Positions 57,259 through 64,000 of a stretch of DNA of 64,000 nt are shown here, piece after piece. Position numbers and translations under genes: made by a program. The notes below the pieces were generated by a model. That model ran no database searches, was not told where the DNA came from, and saw only the letters and a program-made list of their open reading frames with translations. The stretch's first letter is position 1; every line of letters starts with the position of its first letter. Origin of the DNA: Clostridia bacterium (GTDB lineage Bacteria > Bacillota > Clostridia > Christensenellales > CAG-138); assembly GCA_017545535.1 (NCBI GenBank), contig JAFWMS010000014.1:1-64000 (forward strand). The letters run 5' to 3'.

Positions 57259-58068
57259 TCAATCCTCCTCTTCCGCCTGGGCCGCCTGTTTGCGCCGCTG
57301 GAAGAGGATGCATAAGCCGATGCTCAGTTCATAGAGCAGCACCATGGGTACCGCCACCATGACCTGGGAAAAGATATCCGGCGGGGTGATGATGGCCGCC
57401 ACCACGAAGATGGCGACGATGGCGCCGCCCCGGATCTTGCGCATGATCTTCGGGGTCAGGATGCCCAGCCGGCTCAGGATGACGCTGACCAAAGGCATCT
57501 CGAAGATGAACCCGAAGATGGTGAAGATCAGCAGCAGGAAGCTGATATAGTTCGCGATGCTGACCGAAGCCACATAGTCCGTGCCCTGCCCCTGCTTGAT
57601 GAGAAACTGGAGCATGAAGGGGAGCACGATCTTATAGGCGAAGAAGACGCCGGCGGCGAAGAAGACCACGCCGAAGATCAGCCCGAAGCGGATGCCCGCC
57701 TTTTCCTTCTTCGTCAGGCCCGGCTTCATGAAGGCGAAGATCTCATAGAGGATGAGGGGCACGCACAGGATGAAGCTGGCCGTGATGGCCGCCTTGAACT
57801 GCTGCAGCAGCAGCTCGGAGGGGGAGATATAGATAAACTTGTATCCATACGCCGCCCCCATGTCGGTGAGGAAGCCCACGATGACCTGGGCCCGGGTGAT
57901 CAGCACCACGTTGCAGGCCACGAAGGTGATGAGCACCACCGCGATGCGGTTGCGCAGCTCCTTGAGGTGGCCGGTAAGGGGCATGGAACCGCCCTTTTGG
58001 GCCGCCTCCTTATCCTGCCGCTCCTCGGCTGTGAGCGCCGTCTCAGGCTTCCTTGGACTTTTCGCCAT
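57259..58068 (-). CDS. tatC: Twin-arginine translocase subunit TatC
   Basis: A 269-residue membrane protein that recognises twin-arginine signals. Six helices and the conserved segments MPLTGHLKELRNRIAVVLI (N-terminal HLxELRxR), FMKPGLTKKEKAGIRFGLIF (ExxxFxxPGL-like) and FEMPLVSVILSRLGILTP. An extra charged N-terminus of about 28 residues precedes the core. The start lies within the tatA 3' end, overlapping by 26 bases. It feeds the GGT encoded next, whose signal has the RR motif. Confidence 0.95.
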   Translation of the reverse strand: MAKSPRKPETALTAEERQDKEAAQKGGSMPLTGHLKELRNRIAVVLITFVACNVVLITRAQVIVGFLTDMGAAYGYKFIYISPSELLLQQFKAAITASFILCVPLILYEIFAFMKPGLTKKEKAGIRFGLIFGVVFFAAGVFFAYKIVLPFMLQFLIKQGQGTDYVASVSIANYISFLLLIFTIFGFIFEMPLVSVILSRLGILTPKIMRKIRGGAIVAIFVVAAIITPPDIFSQVMVAVPMVLLYELSIGLCILFQRRKQAAQAEEED

Positions 58069-58207
58069 CTTCCTCGTCGCTCATGCCTTCCTTAAACTTT
58101 TTGCCGGCTTTGCCGAAGAGCTTGGCCAGCTTGGGGATCTGGGTGGGCCCCACGATCAGCAGCACGATGACCAGGATGATGATGAGTTCATTGGTTCCGA
58201 GTCTCAT
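58043..58207 (-). CDS. tatA: Twin-arginine translocase protein TatA, short
   Basis: A 54-residue protein with one membrane helix and a basic/acidic amphipathic helix: MRLGTNELIIILVIVLLIVG, then PTQIPKLAKLFGKAGKKFKE with the GP/P hinge of TatA/E. ATG 58207 after GGAGAAACGAAA; it overlaps tatC at its 3' end. It is distinct from the longer TatA/B homologue upstream, so this locus has two TatA-type proteins. Confidence 0.93.
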   Translation of the reverse strand: MRLGTNELIIILVIVLLIVGPTQIPKLAKLFGKAGKKFKEGMSDEEDGEKSKEA

Positions 58208-58242
58208 TTTCGTTTCTCCTTACAAATAATATAGTCAGACTG

Positions 58243-58800
58243 TTATTCCTCTTGGGCCGCCGCTTCCGGCTGGGCGGGCGCTTCCGCTTCTGCAGGGGCC
58301 GCCGCCTCCGCGGGCGCTTCCGGCTCCCCGGGGGCCGCCGGTTCGGCCGGGGCCTTTGCCTTGGCGGAATGCCTGGGCACCAGGGGCGAATAGTCCTCCC
58401 CCAGGCTGCTGTCGCCCACGTGGGCGGTCTTCATGGGCTTCTTGGGCGCGGGCTCCTCCGCCCCCTCCGGCTCGCTCTCCCCCACCTGGGCGGTGTTCTT
58501 CACCGGGGTCTTGGTCACGCTGTTCAGGGAGGCCATGTCCCGCTTCAGGTCCGTGACGCTCTTGTCGATCTCGCTCTTCATCTCCGTCAAAGGCTCCATG
58601 GCCTCCCGGATGGGAGCCGAAGCCTCGTTGAGGGGATCCACCACGTTTTCTTTGATCTCCTTGGTCATGTCGCTGGTGGCGCTTTTGAAGGCCTTCAGGC
58701 CCTCCCCCAGCTTCTTGGCGAAGGAGGGGATCTTATCCGGACCCACGATGAACAGGATCACCACGAAGATGATGAGAAGTTCTCCGAATCCAAGTTTCAA
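58243..58800 (-). CDS. tatB: TatA/TatB-family protein with long tail
   Basis: A 185-residue protein: one helix with KLGFGELLIIFVVILFIVGP and DKIPSFAKKLGEGLKAFKSA (hinge and amphipathic helix of TatA/B), an extended amphipathic region (about 45-90) as in TatB, and an Ala/Pro/Glu-rich tail (about 125-185). The tail is not needed for the fold and may be a flexible cytosolic arm. The length favours a TatB-like role beside the short TatA, but Firmicutes often manage with TatA and TatC only. Confidence 0.82.
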   Translation of the reverse strand: MKLGFGELLIIFVVILFIVGPDKIPSFAKKLGEGLKAFKSATSDMTKEIKENVVDPLNEASAPIREAMEPLTEMKSEIDKSVTDLKRDMASLNSVTKTPVKNTAQVGESEPEGAEEPAPKKPMKTAHVGDSSLGEDYSPLVPRHSAKAKAPAEPAAPGEPEAPAEAAAPAEAEAPAQPEAAAQEE

Positions 58801-58812
58801 GCTCGCTTCCTC

Positions 58813-59955
58813 CTAAAAAACCTGTTTGCCGCCCAGGAACACATGGGTCACCTCGTAGTCATGGAAATCCATCATGACCAGATCGGCCCGCTTGCCCACC
58901 TCGATGCTGCCCACCTGGTCGAAAACGCCCAGGAGCTTGGCCGGCAGCTCCGTCACCGCCCGGAACAGCAGCGGCAGCGGCAGGCCGCTGGTGCTCATGA
59001 CCAGCTTGCAGATGATGTTGAGACCCATGACGCTGCCCGCGTCCCGGCCGTTTTCAAAGGTGGCCCGGCTCAGGGTCTTCGTCACCTGATGGTGCTCGAT
59101 CTCATACGTCCCGTTGGGCAGGCCCGCATAGGCGGTTTTTCCGCTCACAAGGATGTTCCGGCGGAAGTTCCCCCGAAACAGCATCCGCATGGTGGCGGGA
59201 TGGATGGTCACCTCGTCGGTGATGTTGGCCAAAATGGCCTCTGCCACGTCCATGCCGGCGCCCATGAGCCCCGGCTCCTCCGGAGAGAAGACGCCGGTGT
59301 TGTGGAAGGGGTCTGTAAGCCCCCGGGCCCCATAGGCATATGCCATGCGGGCGGTGTCAAAGTCCGCGTTGGAATTGCCCAGGCAAACGAAGCACTCCTT
59401 GGCCGCTTCCTGAATGAAATGCCTGGCCCCCGCAAGCTCCGGGGACATGGTCAGCAGCTTGACCCGTTTCCCGCACAGGTCGTTCAGCCGATGGAACAGG
59501 TCCAGGTCCGGATCCTTCACATAGGCCTCGTCCTGGCAGCCCGCCGCCGCCGGCGAAATGAAGGGCCCCCGCATATGGACGCCCAGCATCCGGGCGCCGT
59601 CTTCAACGGGATCGTCCATCCACTGGCCCAGGGCCTCGTAGGTTTCCGCCAGCACGTCCTCGGGAAAAGCGTTCACCGCCGCCAGATATCCGGTGACCCC
59701 GTCCCGCAGCAGAGACTTGGAGATGATCTCACAGCCCTCCCGGTCGGCATCGGAAAAGTCGTGCCCCCGGTCGCCATGGACCTCCAGATCGATGAAGCCG
59801 GGGGTAATGGCCATCCCATAGACATCCATGGTCTGCTCCCCCTGGCGGGGCTGGGAGCCATAGGGCAGGATCTCCGCGATCCGGCCGTCCTCGATCCTAA
59901 GATCCCGATAGACAAAGTCGTCGTTCAGCAGCAGCTTCCCGTTTTGAATGAGCAT
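58813..59955 (-). CDS. NagA-like amidohydrolase homologue lacking catalytic residues
   Basis: A 380-residue protein aligning with N-acetylglucosamine-6-phosphate deacetylase over its length (AITPGFIDLEVHGDRGHDF, AGLPNGTYEI, VGSIEVGKRADLVMMDFHDY). The active site is gone: HLEGP, whose glutamate binds zinc, is HMRGP; GHT/GHSNA is GNSNA; THLFNAM is TDPFHNT; the catalytic LVTDA is LVSGK. It is therefore probably a non-catalytic sugar-phosphate binder or has changed chemistry. I start it at ATG 59955, with GGAG six bases before. It leads into the tat genes with 12-base spacing. Confidence 0.8.
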   Translation of the reverse strand: MLIQNGKLLLNDDFVYRDLRIEDGRIAEILPYGSQPRQGEQTMDVYGMAITPGFIDLEVHGDRGHDFSDADREGCEIISKSLLRDGVTGYLAAVNAFPEDVLAETYEALGQWMDDPVEDGARMLGVHMRGPFISPAAAGCQDEAYVKDPDLDLFHRLNDLCGKRVKLLTMSPELAGARHFIQEAAKECFVCLGNSNADFDTARMAYAYGARGLTDPFHNTGVFSPEEPGLMGAGMDVAEAILANITDEVTIHPATMRMLFRGNFRRNILVSGKTAYAGLPNGTYEIEHHQVTKTLSRATFENGRDAGSVMGLNIICKLVMSTSGLPLPLLFRAVTELPAKLLGVFDQVGSIEVGKRADLVMMDFHDYEVTHVFLGGKQVF

Positions 59956-60101
59956 GCAAAAACTCCATTCACGCGCACACGCCGCCCCTCCCGCCGGCGG
60001 CAGGATGGGAAACGGCATTCTTTACTATATATTTTCGGAGGATTACACTCATTTGTCAAGTGTTTTTTGTGTGCCCCCCTTAGGCCGCGGCAGGGAGGCG
60101 C

Positions 60102-60554
60102 TCACGCCATAAGGGCGCTCTCGGTGATCCCCTTTTCGGCCGCCTTTTTATACCAATTCTGGGCGTCCTCCGGATCCTTCTCTACGCCGATGGCCTTTTC
60201 GCTGCAAACGCCGCGAACGAACAGGGCTTCCCCGTCCCCCAGCTCGATAGCGCGGGTGAGCAGCTCAACGGCCTTCTTGCCGTTGACCTTCACCCCGTCG
60301 CCGAACATGTACATGGCGGCCAGGGCGGTCATGGCCGGGGCGCTGTCCTTCTCCGCCGCCTTCTCCAGCCACTTGAGGGCGTTGACGAGATCCTTGGGGA
60401 ACATCTCCCCCAGCAGGTGATAGCGGCCCAAAAGAGCCTGGGCCGGGGCATAGTCGGAATAGGCCGCGGCCATGAGGGACAGGCCCGCGCTGGCCATCTT
60501 TTTCTGTTCCAGATTGTCGAGATAGTCCTTGTAATGCTCTTCGCCGGTTTTCAT
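60102..60554 (-). CDS. Sel1-repeat protein
   Basis: A 150-residue helical repeat protein with Sel1-like units, e.g. QALLGRYHLLGEMFPKDLVN, ALKWLEKAAEKDSAPAMTAL, AAMYMFGDGVKVNGKKAVEL, and the terminal AQNWYKKAAEKGITESA. Such repeats bind proteins; no signal peptide, so cytosolic. It lies 34 bases after the second GGT gene. A TTGACA near 60052-60057 lies 146 bases downstream before the NagA-like gene, but its spacing to the -10-like TATAGT is too long to count as a promoter. Confidence 0.8.
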   Translation of the reverse strand: MKTGEEHYKDYLDNLEQKKMASAGLSLMAAAYSDYAPAQALLGRYHLLGEMFPKDLVNALKWLEKAAEKDSAPAMTALAAMYMFGDGVKVNGKKAVELLTRAIELGDGEALFVRGVCSEKAIGVEKDPEDAQNWYKKAAEKGITESALMA

Positions 60555-60588
60555 ACTTGTCTCCTTCTATAATGATTTGGTTTTCTTC

Positions 60589-62298
60589 TCAATAGGCCGC
60601 CGCCTGGCCGTCCCGCCGGGGGTCCGCCGCGCCCCGCAGGGTTCCGTCCTCCAGCCGCTCCACCGCCTGAACGCAGGGGAAGGTGAACCAGACTTCGCTC
60701 ACGTTCACCTCGTGACCCATGGCTCGCAGGGCGTCGATGGTCTCCTGGCTGACCCGCCGCTCCAGGATCAGGGTGCCGAAGTCATCGTGCATGCGGACGG
60801 CGTCGATGGCGTCCTGCACGTCCATGCCGTGGTCGATGACCTTGGTGATCACCTGCATGACGCCGCTGATGATCCGGGTGGAGCCCGGCGCCCCCAGGGC
60901 CAGCAAGGGCTGCCCGTCCTTCAGCACCAGGGTGGGGCTCATGGAGCTGAGGGGCCGCTTGTTCCCCGCCACCACGTTGGGGCTGTCGGGATCGGTGGAA
61001 AAGTCGAAAAGGGTGTCGTTGAGCAGGATGCCCGTGCCCTCCGCTACCAGGGCCGAGGCGAAGGTGGCGTCCACGGTCTTGGTCACGGCCACCATGTTCC
61101 CCGCGGCGTCCAGGATGGCGTAGCTGGTGGTGGAGTCGGACTCAAAGGGCCAGGGGTCTCCGGCCCCGTAGGTTTGGGACCGGTTCATGTCGATCTTGTC
61201 CGCCAGGCCTTGGGCGTAGGCCTTGTCGATAAGGCCCGTCACCGGCACGTCCACATACTCCGGATCGCCCATGTATCGGGCCCGGTCGGCGTAGCACAGC
61301 TTCATGACCTCGCTGAGCAGGTGGAAATAGGCCGGGCTCTCCGGGTCCAGGGCCCCCACGTCGAAGTTTTCCAGGATGTTCAGCATCTCCACGATGATGG
61401 TGCCGCCGGAGCTGGGCAGGTTGGAGCTGTAGATATCGCAGCTCCGATAGGTGCCGTGGACCGGCTCGGCTACGTGGATGTCGTAGTTGGCAAAGTCCTC
61501 CAGGGTGAGGCAGCCCCCGTCCGCCTGAACGGCGGCCACGATCTTCTCGGCGATCTCCCCCCGATAGAAGACCTCCTCCCCCTGATCGGCGATGAGCCGC
61601 AGGGAATGGGCCAGGTCCGGATTATTTATGATGTCTCCCGCCTCAAAGGGCATCCAGTCCTCGTCAAGATAGATGTCGGCGGTGCTGTCATAGGCGATGA
61701 TAGCCCGATAGGCGTCCTTGATGTCCCGGCTGGTGATGTGGGAGACGGTGAAGCCCTCCTCCGCCATCTGTATGGCGGGGGCCATGACGGCCTCCCGGCT
61801 CATGGTCCCCCAGGTTTCCAGGGCATAGAGCAGGCCCTTCACGTCCCCGGGCACGGCCACGGCCTTGCCGCCGATCTTGTTCTCCTCGTTGGCCACGGAG
61901 CCGTCGGGGTTGACGGTCCACATGTCCAGGGAGGCCGCCGCGGCGGACCGATCCCGAAAGTCGACGAAGAACACCTCCTCCGTGTCCGCCAGCCGCAGGG
62001 TCATGAAGCCGCCGCCGCCGATGCCGGAGGACTGCTGCTCGCACACCCCCAAGGCAAAGCCCACGGCCACCGCCGCATCCACGGCGTTGCCGCCCTGCTT
62101 CAAAATCTCCAGGCCAATCTCGGTGCACTCCGCCCGGCCCGTGGCGATGACGCCGTTCTGGCCCGTGGCGTCCCTGCCGCCCAGGATCACGTCCTCTCCG
62201 CCCTGGGCCAGCGCCTGCAAAGGAAAGCAGAGGCAAAGCAGCAGCGCGAGAACGCAGGGGATCATCCGTTCGGCAAGGGCAGCAAAGCGTTTTGACAT
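60589..62298 (-). CDS. ggt: Gamma-glutamyltransferase with Sec signal
   Basis: A 569-residue second GGT, distinct from the Tat-exported one. Its signal MSKRFAALAERMIPCVLALL is Sec type, without RR. The catalytic Thr390 is in ESDSTTSYAILDAAGN; SSGIGGGGFMTLRLAD, SSNLPSSGGTIIVEMLNILE and RPLSSMSPTLVLKDGQPLLA are family blocks. The C-termini of both end in a GAADPRRD/GGADPRRD sequence. Having both Sec and Tat forms suggests different pools or substrates. It starts behind a TTGATT-17-TATACT promoter. Confidence 0.93.
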   Translation of the reverse strand: MSKRFAALAERMIPCVLALLLCLCFPLQALAQGGEDVILGGRDATGQNGVIATGRAECTEIGLEILKQGGNAVDAAVAVGFALGVCEQQSSGIGGGGFMTLRLADTEEVFFVDFRDRSAAAASLDMWTVNPDGSVANEENKIGGKAVAVPGDVKGLLYALETWGTMSREAVMAPAIQMAEEGFTVSHITSRDIKDAYRAIIAYDSTADIYLDEDWMPFEAGDIINNPDLAHSLRLIADQGEEVFYRGEIAEKIVAAVQADGGCLTLEDFANYDIHVAEPVHGTYRSCDIYSSNLPSSGGTIIVEMLNILENFDVGALDPESPAYFHLLSEVMKLCYADRARYMGDPEYVDVPVTGLIDKAYAQGLADKIDMNRSQTYGAGDPWPFESDSTTSYAILDAAGNMVAVTKTVDATFASALVAEGTGILLNDTLFDFSTDPDSPNVVAGNKRPLSSMSPTLVLKDGQPLLALGAPGSTRIISGVMQVITKVIDHGMDVQDAIDAVRMHDDFGTLILERRVSQETIDALRAMGHEVNVSEVWFTFPCVQAVERLEDGTLRGAADPRRDGQAAAY

Positions 62299-62325
62299 AG
62301 TCGTCTCCCAAAGGTGTTTGCAAAC

Positions 62326-62354
62326 AGTATACAGTTTTTCCGCATAAAAATCAA
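62326..62354 (-). promoter_or_regulatory. Promoter of the Sec-type ggt
   Basis: Minus-strand TTGATT (62349-62354), 17 bases, TATACT (62326-62331), 28 bases before the start codon. Confidence 0.75.
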
Positions 62355-62370
62355 ACAGAAATGTTTACCG

Positions 62371-62397
62371 AAAAAGGCGGACCGTCATCGGCCCGCC
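62371..62397 (-). terminator. Terminator of the SLC13 gene
   Basis: Minus-strand GGCGGGCC, loop, GGTCCGCC (one mismatch), TTTTT, 16 bases after the stop. Confidence 0.8.
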
Positions 62398-62412
62398 TCT
62401 CCCGGAAAAAAA

Positions 62413-63705
62413 TCAGAAACAGGGGTACAGGGTCATGCCCACCAGGACCGTGATGAGGCCCATAAGGAGGGCCGGGAGCCAGCCCATCTTCAAAAGAGCC
62501 TTCTGGTCGTAGCCGCCGGCGCCCATCATCATGGGGACCACGGAGGTGGCCATGGGGGTCATGACGGAGCACATGGAGCCGATGTAGCACATCTCCATGA
62601 GGCCCCGGGGGTCGCACTTGAGGGACATGGAGGTGAGGATCACCAGGGGGATCAGGATCTTGCTCACCGCCCGGTTGTAGAGGAGGCTGGTCATGACGAA
62701 GGCCGCCAGGAAAAAGATGGCGCCGATGAGATAGCTGTTGTGGACGCCGTTCAGCAGCCCGGCCACCGCGTCCCCCACCAGCTCGCCGGCGCCGGTGTTG
62801 GCGAAGGCGCTGCCCAGGGTGACCACGCCCACATAGAGCAGGACGATGTCGATGCACATGTTGTCGATGGCTTCCCGCTCCGTGAGCACGCCGCTAAGCA
62901 CCAGGAAGGCAGCGCCGCAGGCGGGAATGATCCAGGAGGGCAGGCCGAAGGACTGGAAGATGAGGCAGAGGATGACGCCGAAGAAGACCACATAGCCGAT
63001 GACCTCCCGGACCGGGGACAGGGGCTCCTTTTGAGCCTTTTTCCGGGCCTGCACCATGCTGATGGGCACGACGGGCTGGTCAGGGGCGAATTTGGGGGCA
63101 AAGAAGATGGCCCAGACGAGGACGAACAGGGAGACGAAGATCTTGATGTTCATCTGGGTGAACATGGTGAACTGATAGTCCGTGATGCCGTATTCCAGCA
63201 GATAGCCGTTGTCCTCGATGAAGGTGGCGGCGTAGGGGCCCACGGGCATGATGGTGAAGGAGGTGGCCACGGTGACCAGACCGATGGAATACATCATCTT
63301 GGAGGGGCTGATCTTCATCTCCTCGCACATGGCGATGACCAGGGGGCACACCAGGGCGAAGAGGGCGGTGATGCTGGGGATGAACTGGCCCAAAATGAAA
63401 GTCACCAGCACGTATCCCGCCAGGACCTTGGTGAAGGAGCCCTTGGAGACCCGGTATACCAGTTTGGACAGTTTCTCTACCATCTGGGTCCGGCCCAGGC
63501 CCGCGGCGATGACGAACATGGAGATCATGGTGATCACCGTGTTGCTGCCCATGTTCCCAAGAGCGGTCTTGGAATCCACGCAGCCCGTCACCACCAGCAC
63601 CAGCATGCCGACGATGGAGGTCAGGGCCATAGGGAGCTTGTGGAGGGAAAAGCTTATGATCATGAAGAGAAACACGATCAGGGTTATGGTCATTTGCATA
63701 TCCAT
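62413..63705 (-). CDS. SLC13/DASS-family sodium-coupled anion permease
   Basis: A 430-residue transporter with about eleven helices. The two halves have hairpins around ILGQFIPSITALFALVCPL and MTSLLYNRAVSKILIPLVIL, with MPVGPYAATFIEDNGYL and MTPMATSVVPMMMGAGGYD (the SNT-like binding regions are SITA and SVMTPMATS). It would import dicarboxylates, sulfate or similar with sodium. No partner genes are needed. With the GGT genes it could import released glutamate-like acids, but specificity cannot be read. Confidence 0.78.
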   Translation of the reverse strand: MDMQMTITLIVFLFMIISFSLHKLPMALTSIVGMLVLVVTGCVDSKTALGNMGSNTVITMISMFVIAAGLGRTQMVEKLSKLVYRVSKGSFTKVLAGYVLVTFILGQFIPSITALFALVCPLVIAMCEEMKISPSKMMYSIGLVTVATSFTIMPVGPYAATFIEDNGYLLEYGITDYQFTMFTQMNIKIFVSLFVLVWAIFFAPKFAPDQPVVPISMVQARKKAQKEPLSPVREVIGYVVFFGVILCLIFQSFGLPSWIIPACGAAFLVLSGVLTEREAIDNMCIDIVLLYVGVVTLGSAFANTGAGELVGDAVAGLLNGVHNSYLIGAIFFLAAFVMTSLLYNRAVSKILIPLVILTSMSLKCDPRGLMEMCYIGSMCSVMTPMATSVVPMMMGAGGYDQKALLKMGWLPALLMGLITVLVGMTLYPCF

Positions 63706-63777
63706 TTTTTTGCGCGCCTCTGGATCGAAATTGGTTTAGGCCGGCCCCGGTTTTTCCCCGGATGACGGTAAGATTGA

Positions 63778-63806
63778 ATTATATATTCTTATAGGAAGGT
63801 TGTCAA
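63778..63806 (-). promoter_or_regulatory. Consensus promoter of the SLC13 gene
   Basis: Minus-strand TTGACA (63801-63806), 17 bases, TATAAT (63778-63783), a perfect sigma-A consensus. The leader is about 65 bases, with a CCGGGG/CCCCGG palindrome (63751-63760 region). Confidence 0.92.
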
Positions 63807-63816
63807 GGCAAACCCG

Positions 63817-64000
63817 CTACCGGGGCTGCCGCAGGGGGATCGTTGCCTCGGGCGCGATGCCGAAGCGGGCGGCGTAGGATTGGGCCCGCCGCACCTTATC
63901 CGGATCGGCCACGTCCTTCGGCGCGTGGGCGTCGCAGCCCAGGACGACTTTGCAACCCTCCACCTTGGCCAAGGGCCAAAAGCTGTCGCAGGGATAGCAG
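63817..64000 (-). CDS. PHP-family phosphatase, histidinol-phosphatase-like (3' end only)
   Basis: The last 60 residues of a protein whose start lies beyond the window. The frame reads YPCDSFWPLAKVEGCKVVLG, then CDAHAPKDVADPDKVRRAQS, and ends RQPR. The VVLGCDAHAPKDV block corresponds to the GSDAHxPxDV metal motif near the C-terminus of PHP histidinol phosphatases. Cys replaces the usual Ser before Asp. Stop TAG at 63817-63819; upstream part unseen, so subfamily is uncertain. Confidence 0.75.
   Translation of the reverse strand, partial: CYPCDSFWPLAKVEGCKVVLGCDAHAPKDVADPDKVRRAQSYAARFGIAPEATIPLRQPR

Noticed and set aside
60019..60101. TTGACA near 60052 as a promoter for the NagA-like gene
   Set aside because: The only good -10 (TATAGT) is 24 bases away and no suitable -10 is at 16-18 bases; weak evidence.

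Overview
The window looks like chromosomal DNA of a GC-rich, endospore-forming member of the Clostridia, probably a gut or anaerobic lineage. The evidence is the rplM-rpsI pair, class III fructose-bisphosphatase, spoVA genes, an Rrf2-led NifS/NifU-type Fe-S operon, consensus sigma-A promoters (TTGACA-17-TATAAT type) and strong AGGAGG ribosome binding sites. I cannot name the genus from sequence reading alone. I saw no rRNA, tRNA, CRISPR array or intact insertion sequence.

Layout. 1-1.7 kb: rpsI and rplM on the minus strand, then a small membrane protein and spoVAC behind a sigma-G-like promoter. 1.7-6.8 kb: a triple-hairpin repeat, fbp, a small membrane protein, feoAB. 6.9-7.7 kb: a sigma-A promoter, a cobalamin-type riboswitch and a terminator in front of an unrecognised 101-residue gene. 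7.7-13.1 kb: a WYL regulator and a PcrA-type helicase, divergent from iscR-iscS-iscU; iscR and iscS share an 18-bp operator-like sequence. 13.4-15.3 kb: an ECF sigma factor with a PepSY membrane partner, then a fragment of a phage-replication-like gene. 15.4-22.5 kb: a minus-strand operon for surface-polymer acylation (transglutaminase, SGNH protein, lipoprotein, DltA-, DltC- and DltB-like proteins). 22.7-25.4 kb: a double GNAT acetyltransferase, a dipeptidase remnant, a cupin gene bracketed by inverted copies of the triple-hairpin repeat, and a nitroreductase. 25.4-31.1 kb: an ABC importer operon. 31.3-32.7 kb: spoVAD-spoVAE, about 30 kb from spoVAC.

The most unusual region is 32.8-42.1 kb, five co-directional genes. 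Three encode TIR-like domain, one membrane helix and Pro/Thr linker; two of these continue into leucine-rich repeats, which the positive-inside rule places outside the cell. Then come an HD-domain protein with a C-terminal RyR domain and a SLOG-SLATT protein. TIR, RyR, SLOG and SLATT are all domains of nucleotide-signal immunity, so I infer a membrane receptor and second-messenger system resembling a Toll-like receptor read in reverse order, coupled to a Thoeris-like SLOG sensor and a membrane effector.

42.1-51.5 kb (minus strand): radC, a DUF4392 protein and an acyltransferase; pulA; and pgsB-pgsC with two pgsW paralogues for poly-gamma-glutamate. 51.6-63.7 kb (minus strand): a membrane-anchored zinc deacylase, a 51-residue membrane protein, a DctM-like permease, a lipoprotein, a Tat-exported gamma-glutamyltransferase next to tatC, tatA and tatB, a NagA-like protein that has lost its catalytic residues, a Sel1-repeat protein, a second Sec-exported gamma-glutamyltransferase and an SLC13 permease. 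These suggest that making, trimming and taking up gamma-glutamyl polymer or peptides are grouped here. The window closes inside a PHP-family phosphatase gene.
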